A stretch of DNA of 64,000 nt. It comes from Fibrobacterota bacterium (GTDB taxonomy: Bacteria; Fibrobacterota; Chitinivibrionia; Chitinivibrionales; Chitinispirillaceae). Numbering within the stretch: position 1 is the stretch's first letter; each line of letters begins with the position of its first letter. The notes beneath the pieces are model-generated. The model was not told where the DNA came from. It did not search any database and saw only the letters and a list, made by a program, of their open reading frames with translations. The translations under genes and the position numbers were made by a program. Below, piece after piece: positions 18,467-26,675 of the stretch. Location of the stretch: contig JAEZKP010000023.1 of assembly GCA_023436145.1 (NCBI GenBank), forward strand, positions 124,001-188,000, in the 5' to 3' direction.

Positions 18467-18869
18467 GCAGCCCAGGGTAGGAAACCCTGAACGCGGTATA
18501 GTAGCCCGTCAGGCTACGGAGAAGTGCATCTGGTAACCATTCCTTAGCCTGAAAGGCTTATCTTCCTTTAACGCAGGGATTCCTTCCCTGCGTGCCAGGC
18601 TGGCAGAGTGCTACATCTGTACACCGGATACTGCCATGAGATCTCCGGATCCACCTGATATCGCATCTACCGAGATCCACGATAATATCACATCCCAAAC
18701 CATTACAAAAAGATAATAACACTGCACAAACGATAAAATAATCTCAGGTGTGAAATAATAAAGAAAGCAGTTATTGGTTATTTATTAAAATACAATAAGG
18801 ATTCGAAGGAAGAAAAATTGCAGTCTTGTATAACTGAGGGATACATTAAACTACCCGGCCGCAGTTATA
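18467..18869. other. Intergenic region holding a hairpin repeat element
   Basis: The 403 bases between the reductase gene and tRNA-Ser contain the inverted hairpin pair described separately (18471-18597) and then AT-rich sequence in which I see no gene or clear signal. The first hairpin may also end the reductase transcript. Confidence 0.5.
18471..18597. repeat. Inverted pair of two-hairpin repeat units (REP/BIME-like)
   Basis: Four short hairpins follow each other: CAGGGT-AGGAA-ACCCTG (18473-18489), GTAGCC-CGTCA-GGCTAC (18501-18517), AGCCT-GAA-AGGCT (18546-18558) and ACGCAGGG-ATTCCTT-CCCTGCGT (18571-18593). Reading the second half on the minus strand gives the same order and nearly the same sequence as the first half (CAGGG-AGGAA-CCCTG, then GCC-TCAGGCTA), so this is one about 50-base unit present twice, head to head. 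The layout resembles REP/BIME elements mobilised by RAYT transposases; none is in the window. Confidence 0.6.
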
Positions 18870-18951
18870 CGGAGGACGAGGGATTCGAACCCCCAAGCGG
18901 TTGCCCGCGACGGTTTTCAAGACCGTTGGATTACCATTATCCTAGTCCTCC
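18870..18951 (-). tRNA. tRNA-Ser (anticodon UGA)
   Basis: On the minus strand a perfect 7-bp acceptor stem (GGAGGAC with GTCCTCC) encloses a D arm (GGAT-AATGGTA-ATCC), an anticodon arm ACGGT-CTTGAAA-ACCGT giving anticodon TGA, a long class II variable arm (GCGG-GCAA-CCGC) and a T arm with TTCGAAT. The long variable arm and anticodon fix serine (UCA codons). CCA is not encoded. The discriminator is G (complement of 18870). The D loop is short for a serine tRNA. Confidence 0.93.
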
Positions 18952-19201
18952 AAAAAAGTCTTTCAAATATAGCTTTGTGCAGCCTTGGAATGCAAGGTGG
19001 AAAAGCATAAGAACGAAGTAATTTCCTCAATCTTCAACTATTACAGGAAATTCCCTGCTGACTTCGTACAAAGAATTGAAATCAGAATTTGTTATTGGTA
19101 CTCATGGATTGAGCCGATCACATCTGCTATGTAAAGAAAGCATTAGCCGGTATAAATAAAGTATTGGTACCCTGAACTGCCGATACCATTTCTTCCCGTT
19201 C

Positions 19202-19459
19202 TTAATCCTTATTTTGGGAATAACGTAAATACAGAATCAAATCAAGGGAAACCATAACCATATTGAGCAGATACAGGTAGATCACCCAATCTCTGGAGTA
19301 AAGTACCTTGTGCACCATTCCGCTGGCATAACCAATGATTACCACAGTCATGAAAACCGGACTCTTACCACTGACTTTTTTGGTTCGCCAGGATTTAAAT
19401 ATGGAAATAGGCCAGCTAATACCGAAGCAGACCAACATCAATACTTCAAAAGGACTCAT
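19202..19459 (-). CDS. Small three-helix membrane protein (PQ-loop-like)
   Basis: An 85-residue inner-membrane protein with three predicted helices (about 3-21, 35-54, 59-78). The pattern, with GKSPVF after a short basic loop and a Pro in helix one (ISWPISIFKS), resembles the small conserved PQ-loop/SemiSWEET-like family, which has a single triple-helix bundle. Its function is unknown; transport is only a guess. Its ATG overlaps the dapF stop by four bases (ATGA), so it is translated with dapF. Confidence 0.65.
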   Translation of the reverse strand: MSPFEVLMLVCFGISWPISIFKSWRTKKVSGKSPVFMTVVIIGYASGMVHKVLYSRDWVIYLYLLNMVMVSLDLILYLRYSQNKD

Positions 19460-20283
19460 ATCTCGATGTTACCCTCAAAAACCTTTCTGGCAGGTCCTGT
19501 CATGAAAACCGAGTCCGAAAGATTACCATTCCATTGTATCTGGAGCTTCCCCCCGGGGAGATGAACAGTCATATCGTTACCATGCAGTTTATTTATGATA
19601 CCAGAAACAACGCTGGCACAGGCACCGGTTCCACACGCCTGAGTCTCTCCACATCCCCGTTCCCATACACGCATCCTGATCTCTTTATCCGAAAGGACTT
19701 TTACAAACTCAACATTGGTCTTTTTGGGAAAAAACGGATGGGTTTCGATTTTTGGACCATACCCCAGCACCAGATCATCTGACAATTCATCCGGATAGAT
19801 TACGGTATGAGGATTACCCATAGAAACAGCGGTGATCTGAAAAACCTTCTCATCAATCGCTAATTTTTCCATTACTACAGCTCCACAATCCTTAGTAACC
19901 GGAACTGCTGCAGCATCGATTACTGGTTTCCCCATATTGACTTTCACCATATCTTCATTGATTATATCCGTGACAATCTCACCTGCGGCCGTTTCTATCA
20001 CAAGATGATTTAAACTGGTTAATTGTAATAGCTTAGCATACAGGGCAAAGCAGCGAATTCCATTTCCGCACATCTCTGCCTCACTGCCGTCGCTATTAAA
20101 GATTCTCATCCTGAAATCTGCCCGGCGCGAAGGAAGCACAAATATAATTCCATCTGCCCCCACTCCCCGCCTCCGGTCACAAATTCTGGAGGTGTGTCTA
20201 AGAACTGTTTGCGCCATACCATCAGAAATTTCATGTGTCACCAGGAAATCGTTTCCCAGTCCCTCCATCTTCAAAAAATTCAT
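19456..20283 (-). CDS. dapF: Diaminopimelate epimerase
   Basis: PLP-independent racemase that converts LL- to meso-diaminopimelate for lysine and peptidoglycan, in the cytoplasm. The 275 residues match E. coli DapF (274). The two catalytic cysteines are Cys72 in EMCGNGIRC and Cys217 in ACGTGAC. The ATG at 20283 is chosen: AAGGA stands just upstream and the protein begins MNFLKMEGLGND, the family N-terminus. A GTG at 20307 would add eight unneeded residues. It is followed with a four-base overlap by the small membrane protein; lptE lies 155 bases upstream. Confidence 0.97.
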   Translation of the reverse strand: MNFLKMEGLGNDFLVTHEISDGMAQTVLRHTSRICDRRRGVGADGIIFVLPSRRADFRMRIFNSDGSEAEMCGNGIRCFALYAKLLQLTSLNHLVIETAAGEIVTDIINEDMVKVNMGKPVIDAAAVPVTKDCGAVVMEKLAIDEKVFQITAVSMGNPHTVIYPDELSDDLVLGYGPKIETHPFFPKKTNVEFVKVLSDKEIRMRVWERGCGETQACGTGACASVVSGIINKLHGNDMTVHLPGGKLQIQWNGNLSDSVFMTGPARKVFEGNIEI

Positions 20284-20438
20284 TTTTTTTCCTTCAAAAG
20301 ATGCCACTCAGGTAATCTAAACGATTAGTTATTTCAGATAACAATATCTGTAAAAAATGGCGGTTTCTATTTATTCTGCATTTCTGAGCAGTAGTAATGG
20401 ATATTCGTAAATGACAGGTTTTACCAAAACCCCAAAGG

Positions 20439-20939
20439 TTACCAGCTCTGAATCGAATTTTCCAGAATGCGGGAAACTATATCTTTAACAGCCTTCTCTT
20501 TTCCGACTCTCTCTTCCTCGTTTTTTGAATCATAAATACCCTCGCCGGTTACTACCCCTTTAAATAACTCATTATCTTTAACATTGTCCAGAAACTCTAC
20601 TTCTGCAGTAATTTTAACAATATACTGATCGACATTTACCTCCCTGGCGGAAGTTGCATCGTAAGAAAAGGGAACATTCTCATAATGGCTGATACTTCCA
20701 CTGATTGTGGCATCCCCTTTTCCATTAGCAATTTTCAACTGTCCCTTATTGGTAACCTGTGTGCTTAGTTCCTGAGTTATCTCATCTGCAATGTTGGGTT
20801 CAAGTGAGTTATTCTGAAATAAGGGAATGTTGATAGTTTTAAGATGGGAGGGAAGCGAGCTGTTACTGAAAGTGTAGATATTACAGCCACAGAAAATAAA
20901 TGATATCCAGATTAACAAAAGCGAACAGATCTTACCCAT
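20439..20939 (-). CDS. lptE: LPS-assembly lipoprotein LptE
   Basis: Outer-membrane lipoprotein that plugs the LptD barrel and helps insert lipopolysaccharide. The 166 residues have a lipoprotein signal peptide with the modified Cys19 (FCGC) and the LptE/RlpB fold: SLPSHLKTINIPLF, NNSLEPNIADEITQEL and KIANGKGDATISGSI. Length is typical. It shares one base with the stop codon of the upstream helicase gene (TAATG), so the two are co-translated. It shows the organism makes an outer membrane with LPS. LptD is not in the window. Confidence 0.85.
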   Translation of the reverse strand: MGKICSLLLIWISFIFCGCNIYTFSNSSLPSHLKTINIPLFQNNSLEPNIADEITQELSTQVTNKGQLKIANGKGDATISGSISHYENVPFSYDATSAREVNVDQYIVKITAEVEFLDNVKDNELFKGVVTGEGIYDSKNEEERVGKEKAVKDIVSRILENSIQSW

Positions 20940-23854
20940 TAATCCTCCAGTGGAACGTAACTTAAAGTGGAAACCTCTGTAGAGGAATCTGCTTCAAAGA
21001 ACTCTTTAATATTTAAAATCATGTCTGAAATATCTCCAAAATTCTTAAAATCGCCATCCAGGGCTCTGACAAACTGTTTACCATACCCTTTTGTCAGGAT
21101 TCGATTATCCAACACAATCAGAGCCCCTCTATCATTTACAGTTCGGATAAGCCTGCCTGCTCCTTGACGGTATTTGATAATTGCCTCTGGTATGCTGTAG
21201 CTGAAAAAAGATTCTCCATTAACCTGTTCCATCCGTTTGGAAATAGCCACAGTCAAGGGATGAGTTGGAACTGGAAAAGGAAGTCTGGGGATAACAACAA
21301 TTTCACAAGCCTCACCCGGAACATCGATTCCCTCCCAGAAGCTGTCGGTACCCAGCAGAATCATCCGCTGGTTTTGTCTGAACTGCTCCAGAATGTTCTG
21401 TCTGGAACCACCGGCACCCTGCGCAAGAACTTTACCTTTATCGATTTTCTGATCCACTTTCAACAGCTCATTCACTGCATTTAGCATGGTATTAGCAGTA
21501 AACAATACCAGTATATTTTTGTTAAACTCTGTATGGAGTCTGGAGATGGTATCTGCAACGTAAGCAGCAAACTGAGGATTATCCGGTTCAGGGCTGTTTT
21601 TAATAGCTCCCATAATTGACTGGTGAGCACCGAAGGGACTTTTGAAGAAGGCTGCGACTGTACGCTGATCATGCGCAAGAAGCCCTACTGCTCTTTTAAA
21701 ATAGTCAACTGATCTGGAAACTGACAATGTAGCGGAAGTAAAAATAATACCTCCCTCACAACGCCCCCATACATCTGAGAGCACCCCTCCGATATCCAAA
21801 GGAACGCCACAGAGTTTGACCCAGTTTTTAGTCCTGTTCCCCTCCAGCCAGAAAACGTGTTCCTCTGTTTTAGCAGCAATCAGGTAGGTCAGATCAGCTT
21901 TAAGCTGAGATGCTTTCTCATAACAAGTCTGAACCTGAGAAGAGATATCTTCATATTTCTTTTGATATTCGCCGGAAGACAACACCTGTTTCAGGGTGGC
22001 CAGTCTATCAACCAGTTCGTTGATATCTGTTCCAAAGACAGAAGGCTCTGTAAGGGAATTCAATTCATCATCGTGGTAAGCAATCTGATACTCATTGCTG
22101 TCGGTCTTTTTGGAAACCCAGGTAACCAGTTCTGTAAGAAATTCCTGAGAACGTTTTCGCATATGTTTGAGTATGTTTCTCAATTCTTTGCCATGCACAT
22201 AGATTTTCTCTTCATCTTTAAGTTCACCGGTTTTTAACACCAGATTATTAATCAGATCCAGAAAAAGGTTTATTCTTGCAGTATCCAGTTCGACTCTGAG
22301 GAAGCGGTGGCCACAGGATTCCAGATGATGTGCTTCATCAAAGATTATGGTACCTATTTTTCCTAAAAAGGAAGATTCCGAACAAAGCTCAGAAAAAAAC
22401 AGTGCATGATTAATGATAACAAGGTTCGAGCTCAGAGCCTGCTGCCGGGCTTTCTGGAAAAAACAGTTTTGAAATTGAGCGCAGCGACGACCATGACATT
22501 CATGACTCTCAGCAGAGATGATGTTCCAGATTCTGGAGAACCATTTAGGATTAAACTGGTTCTGCTCTTCGATATCACCTGTTTTGGTATTTTCGACCCA
22601 GGGAATCAAAGGAAGAATGGCAAAGCGTTCCCGCGGTGAAATGCTGCCGACATCTCCTTTTAGAAGTTTTTCCCACCGGTTGATGCATATGTAATTATTG
22701 CGCCCCTTTAAAACACAATATCTGAGTTTCTCACCCAAAATGTTTTTAACCAGAGGGAGATCTTTAATAAGAAGCTGATCTTGAAGGTTGCGGGTTCTGG
22801 TACAAATCAAAACTCTGCAGTTGTTTTTTAATGCCCATTGGCCAGATGGAAGCAGATAAGCTAGCGATTTGCCAGTACCTGTACCTGCTTCAGCAATAAG
22901 AATGGAACTGGTGTTCAAAGTGTCGGCCACCTGAAGAGCCATATCAGTTTGTGAAGGTCTCGGAGTAAAGCCATCAAGGGTCAGTTTCAATTCACCTGAA
23001 TCGGAAAAAAGATCTCCGACACTATTTCGGTCAATTGAAAGATAAGTTTCCGGCTCCTGTAAACGAGCTCCGGTATTTTCCATTTTGTGCAACTGCAGTA
23101 TGACCTGAGCCCTTGCTCCATTCAGTGATTTAATCAGTAAAGATTTGAAGAGTGAGCCAGGCGAACATGCAGCTATAGTCTGGCGGATATGCAGGGGAAG
23201 GTTGTTTATTTTTTGTATCAGTTGCACTGCAACTTCACCTGAAGCTTTTGCATCGAAAAGAGCCCGGTGTGCGTTATCCAGATTGATCTGAAGATACTCA
23301 CTTACTGCTTTCAAAGAAAAACGGGTACTACCCTGAAGAATTATTCGTGAAAGAAGAGCAGTATCCAACAGTTGACCCGTAAAGGCTGGATGAGAGGCCC
23401 TTTTGAGCTCCTCGTTAAGAAATGTAGCATCGAATTCGATCTGATGACCACAAAGAGGCAGATCGCCTATAAACTGCATTAATTTCTCTGCGACTTCTGA
23501 GAATGCAGGAGCAGATGCCACTTCTTTATCAGAAATGCCGGTGAGCTCAGTAATTATCGAAGGGACAGGTTTCCCAGGATTTACAAAAGTTGAATACATC
23601 TCTTCCGGTTTACCGTTAATAAATCGCAGTGCCCCAATTTCTATTACCCGATCATTTCTGAAATCCAGCCCTGTTGTTTCCAGGTCAAAAGCGACAAAGT
23701 CTGGTATATCTAAAGAAAATTGGGCTTCATATCTCTGAGCTGCTCTGTCTTTTGAAATCTTTTTTTTCGAAGCCTTGGAAGCCTGTGTTTTTTTTGCTTC
23801 AAAAAGAAGTTCTTTACGGGTATTGTCCGGCAGAAGATCGAATAATTTTGGCAT
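20939..23854 (-). CDS. DinG-type helicase with N-terminal 3'-5' exonuclease domain
   Basis: Fused nuclease/helicase of 971 residues. The N-terminal DEDDh exonuclease (about 52-215) has AFDLETTG (Asp57, Glu59), FDATFLNEE (Asp142) and HRALFDA (His196, Asp201). The XPD/DinG superfamily 2 helicase (about 300-960) has Walker A AEAGTGTGKS (321-330), IIFDEAHH (504-510), four cysteines placed for a [4Fe-4S] cluster (Cys390, 453, 458, 464) and a C-terminal GRLIR motif. DinG unwinds R-loops and D-loops, so a DNA-repair role is likely. The Gram-positive DinG has the nuclease but usually not the cluster, E. coli DinG the reverse; here both are present. It is 1-base-overlapped with lptE downstream. Confidence 0.9.
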   Translation of the reverse strand: MPKLFDLLPDNTRKELLFEAKKTQASKASKKKISKDRAAQRYEAQFSLDIPDFVAFDLETTGLDFRNDRVIEIGALRFINGKPEEMYSTFVNPGKPVPSIITELTGISDKEVASAPAFSEVAEKLMQFIGDLPLCGHQIEFDATFLNEELKRASHPAFTGQLLDTALLSRIILQGSTRFSLKAVSEYLQINLDNAHRALFDAKASGEVAVQLIQKINNLPLHIRQTIAACSPGSLFKSLLIKSLNGARAQVILQLHKMENTGARLQEPETYLSIDRNSVGDLFSDSGELKLTLDGFTPRPSQTDMALQVADTLNTSSILIAEAGTGTGKSLAYLLPSGQWALKNNCRVLICTRTRNLQDQLLIKDLPLVKNILGEKLRYCVLKGRNNYICINRWEKLLKGDVGSISPRERFAILPLIPWVENTKTGDIEEQNQFNPKWFSRIWNIISAESHECHGRRCAQFQNCFFQKARQQALSSNLVIINHALFFSELCSESSFLGKIGTIIFDEAHHLESCGHRFLRVELDTARINLFLDLINNLVLKTGELKDEEKIYVHGKELRNILKHMRKRSQEFLTELVTWVSKKTDSNEYQIAYHDDELNSLTEPSVFGTDINELVDRLATLKQVLSSGEYQKKYEDISSQVQTCYEKASQLKADLTYLIAAKTEEHVFWLEGNRTKNWVKLCGVPLDIGGVLSDVWGRCEGGIIFTSATLSVSRSVDYFKRAVGLLAHDQRTVAAFFKSPFGAHQSIMGAIKNSPEPDNPQFAAYVADTISRLHTEFNKNILVLFTANTMLNAVNELLKVDQKIDKGKVLAQGAGGSRQNILEQFRQNQRMILLGTDSFWEGIDVPGEACEIVVIPRLPFPVPTHPLTVAISKRMEQVNGESFFSYSIPEAIIKYRQGAGRLIRTVNDRGALIVLDNRILTKGYGKQFVRALDGDFKNFGDISDMILNIKEFFEADSSTEVSTLSYVPLED

Positions 23855-24020
23855 GTTTTCTCGCTATACTTTGTATAAATCAGAAGATTCAGATTTAAAA
23901 CTGAACCTCAAAAGAATCTGGTTAAATATAAAACATAATCCAATATTTGCCAGACCAAAATTGATTAATCCAGACTGGCAAAATTGTACTATCAAGGGCT
24001 GATGAGTAAAATGATACAGG

Positions 24021-25643
24021 TTAAACTGCAAAATCCCGCAATTCGATTTCATCGGGAAGCTCTTCGGATGATTTTTGGAATAACTCGTGCGAGGCCCACC
24101 GGATAGTGATATTTTTTAACCTCTGTGCCGACAGTAAATCGATTATCCAGGAGTACCATGATTGTTGAGTCGCAATTAAAAGCATATCCGCCTTGTGATT
24201 ATGTAAAATATTTCTGAGAGCTTCATGAGTGCCAAGAACCGGGTATCCCTGATACTCACTTGGAACTGAAGTACAACTGTCCCAGATGATTCCAAGAATA
24301 TCACCACTTTTCTGTTTTTCGATACTTTTGATGATTTTAGCAGAAACCGGGCCACTTCCCAGAATTACTATTCTTTCCGGTGGAAAAACCAGCCGTTTGA
24401 ACCGGTGCACTATCCGGGGAATAAGCTCCCGGTATCCAATAAGTAAAAGGGAAATAGTTATTGAAGACAGTGCAAAAACTATTCTGGAAAAAGCAAGCGA
24501 TCTTACGAAATACACCATGGCAAAAAACAGCAGAGTCGCCAGAAAACTGGAGTTCAAGGCATTTGACATGGTATAACGTTTTTTGGAATAGATTCCATTG
24601 TAAAGAAACATAGACAGAAAACTAAGCGTGATAAGAAAATGAACTCCGTACATTCTGGATGCATGTTCATTCAAATAGATACTGCTATTGCAGAATCTGA
24701 GAAGTGTTCCAATCCACAGAGTTGTATTAATAATAATAAGATCAATAAGCACCGGGAAAAAATGGCGAAAAAACCAGACAGCAGTGTATTGAACAGAGAG
24801 ATATATGATCCCGATAAAAATCAGCCAGTCAGGGAAAAATCCACCCCGGATGTGACGGTATTTTTTGGAAAATATTATCATGGCTTCATAAAAAGCGAAC
24901 CGCGAGCGCAAAAGGGATCTGGCAGAGCTCTGCCCTTTACGGTGAATTATCTGAGTTGTGGGATGATACCAGACCTCATAACCACTTTCTCTAACTCTCC
25001 AGCAAAGATCCATGTCTTCACCATACATGAAAAACTGCTCATCAAATCCCCCCAACTGATTGAAAAGGGAGCGGCGCAGAAACATGAATGAACCGGACAC
25101 AGCATCCACAACTGCCGATTTATCCTTGTCCATATAGGTCAGATGATATCTGGCGAAATGTTTACTTTGAGGGAAAAGCCGGCTTATTCCGGTAAAGTAG
25201 TAGAATGCAACCAGAGGAGTAACAAAACCCCTCCTGCAGCTTGCCTGTAAAGATCCATCCTGGTTGAGAATTTTTGGTCCCATTATTCCGGCTTTTGGAT
25301 GGGATTGCATGAAATCAACCGCCACCTTTAGAGTATCTCTGGAAACCACAGTATCGGGATTAAGTAAAAGTACAAAATCCCCGCATGAACTCTGAACACC
25401 GATATTGCATGCTTTACCAAAGCCGATATTGGTCTTAAGCTGAATCCATTTGACATTCTTAAATTCTGAAGTGATCAGTTCTCTGGAATTATCGCCAGAG
25501 GCATTGTCTACTACCAGGATTTCAGTTTGTCCGGCCAGCTCTGCGCCCTGGATGGATCGGATTGCATCACGCAGACACTCAGGCACTTTATAACTTACAA
25601 TCACTACAGAGATCAGCTTTTCAGAAGTATCCGGCACAATCAA
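24021..25643 (-). CDS. GT2 glycosyltransferase fused to membrane helices and a CoA-binding-like domain
   Basis: A 540-residue membrane protein. The GT2 domain (about 10-260) resembles rhamnosyltransferases: VVIVSYKV, ILVVDNASGDNS, LLLNPDTVV (acting as the DxD site), and FFMYGEDMDLCWR. Then come about five membrane helices (273-405) and a Rossmann domain (420-520; ERIVILGSGPVS). The last two parts match the N-terminal half of polyprenyl-phosphate hexose-1-phosphate transferases (WbaP/WcaJ type, CoA_binding_3), but the catalytic sugar-transferase domain is absent. I infer a sugar transferase acting at the membrane in glycan synthesis. The start is uncertain: TTG at 25643 or GTG at 25637, after AGAGGA. 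It overlaps the next glycosyltransferase by four bases, so the two form an operon. Confidence 0.75.
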   Translation of the reverse strand: MIVPDTSEKLISVVIVSYKVPECLRDAIRSIQGAELAGQTEILVVDNASGDNSRELITSEFKNVKWIQLKTNIGFGKACNIGVQSSCGDFVLLLNPDTVVSRDTLKVAVDFMQSHPKAGIMGPKILNQDGSLQASCRRGFVTPLVAFYYFTGISRLFPQSKHFARYHLTYMDKDKSAVVDAVSGSFMFLRRSLFNQLGGFDEQFFMYGEDMDLCWRVRESGYEVWYHPTTQIIHRKGQSSARSLLRSRFAFYEAMIIFSKKYRHIRGGFFPDWLIFIGIIYLSVQYTAVWFFRHFFPVLIDLIIINTTLWIGTLLRFCNSSIYLNEHASRMYGVHFLITLSFLSMFLYNGIYSKKRYTMSNALNSSFLATLLFFAMVYFVRSLAFSRIVFALSSITISLLLIGYRELIPRIVHRFKRLVFPPERIVILGSGPVSAKIIKSIEKQKSGDILGIIWDSCTSVPSEYQGYPVLGTHEALRNILHNHKADMLLIATQQSWYSWIIDLLSAQRLKNITIRWASHELFQKSSEELPDEIELRDFAV

Positions 25644-26365
25644 CCAATCCTCTTGAACGCAGATACCAGGCGAAGTTTCCAGATCAGAAGAAATGCTTCC
25701 CGGATAATTTTGGTGGACATTTTCGAAACACCAAGCCTCCGATCGGTAAAAACAATGGGTATTTCAGCAATTCTGAAACCTTTTTTCCATGCATAATAAT
25801 TTATTTCCACCTGAAAAGAGTATCCGGAGGAAGATATTTTGTCCAGATCAAGTTTTTCCAGAAGTTCACGCCGGAAACACTTAAACCCACCGGTGCAATC
25901 CTTTACTGAAATGCCAGTCAGAATGCTGGCGAATTTATTTCCACAATAACTTAACAGCAATCTGGACATGGGCCAGTTTATGACATTGACTCCAGACACA
26001 TACCGGGATCCGATGACCAGGTCATTCTCTTTAATGGCATTTAAAAAATCCGGCAGATATTTGGGATCATGTGAAAAATCCGCATCCATTTCAAATATAA
26101 ACTGATATGAGCGCTCTAATGCCCATAAAAAACCACTGATATAGGCTTTACCCAAACCATTTTTTCCAGGACGCTCCAGCAGATAAACATCATTTACAGT
26201 AGAAGCCATGTCTCTGACACATTGTGCTGTTCCATCCGGTGAAGAATCATCGACTACGAGAATATGAGCCTGAGGTAATACTTTTTTAATCTCTGGGATT
26301 ATTAAAACAATATTTTCACGCTCGTTATACGTGGGAATTATTATTAAAACCTGATCTTTTTGCAT
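25640..26365 (-). CDS. Polyprenol-phosphate glycosyltransferase (DPM1-like GT2)
   Basis: GT2 enzyme of the dolichyl-phosphate mannose synthase type, which moves a sugar from a nucleotide sugar to polyprenyl phosphate on the cytoplasmic face. The 241 residues show IIPTYNERENI (9-19), VVDDSSPDGT (37-46), the DAD motif (Asp94, Asp96) in EMDADFSHDP, VIGSRYV and TGGFKCFRRE. There is no C-terminal membrane domain, as in the soluble-type synthases. It is followed with an overlap by the GT2 fusion, and probably supplies or uses a shared lipid-linked sugar; that is an inference. The ribosome site is weak. Confidence 0.85.
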   Translation of the reverse strand: MQKDQVLIIIPTYNERENIVLIIPEIKKVLPQAHILVVDDSSPDGTAQCVRDMASTVNDVYLLERPGKNGLGKAYISGFLWALERSYQFIFEMDADFSHDPKYLPDFLNAIKENDLVIGSRYVSGVNVINWPMSRLLLSYCGNKFASILTGISVKDCTGGFKCFRRELLEKLDLDKISSSGYSFQVEINYYAWKKGFRIAEIPIVFTDRRLGVSKMSTKIIREAFLLIWKLRLVSAFKRIG

Positions 26366-26675
26366 TTTGAGCTGATCTTTTGATTTCGTGAAATTATTTT
26401 CTTGGTTACTGATAGTTTAACTGACCCTTTAGTTTTCTGGTATTCCTTAAAATAAGTTGAATACAATAATATATCAAAGAAGTACTGAGGCAGCCACTTT
26501 AAAACTGCTGCTATTAGAATATTGCTGATAGTTCTCCGGTAAGCAAACCAATACTGCATAGAATAATTGAAAAACTGACTTTGATATGATATCTTAATTA
26601 AAAAGAAAAGTGCTTTTTATAGAATCTGTCCGATATCTTCCGGTGTGAATATTGTAAAAGGAAAATTCCCGACAA
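26366..26675. other. Intergenic region with a possible glycosyltransferase remnant
   Basis: The 310 bases lie between two divergent genes. On the minus strand 26344-26559 holds a 71-codon frame rich in hydrophobic and basic residues (NILIAAVLKWLPQYFFDIL), loosely like the C-terminus of a GT2 enzyme. It has no ribosome site and overlaps the next gene, so I do not call it a gene; it may be a gene relic. The ribosome site for the histidine kinase is AAAGGA at 26657-26662. I found no clear promoter boxes. Confidence 0.25.

Noticed and set aside
18818..19021. A protein-coding frame across the tRNA region
   Set aside because: It runs antisense through tRNA-Ser; the tRNA folds fully and explains the sequence.
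26344..26559. A separate gene upstream of the DPM1-like gene
   Set aside because: No ribosome site, overlap with the next gene, and only weak similarity to a GT2 tail; noted as a possible relic only.
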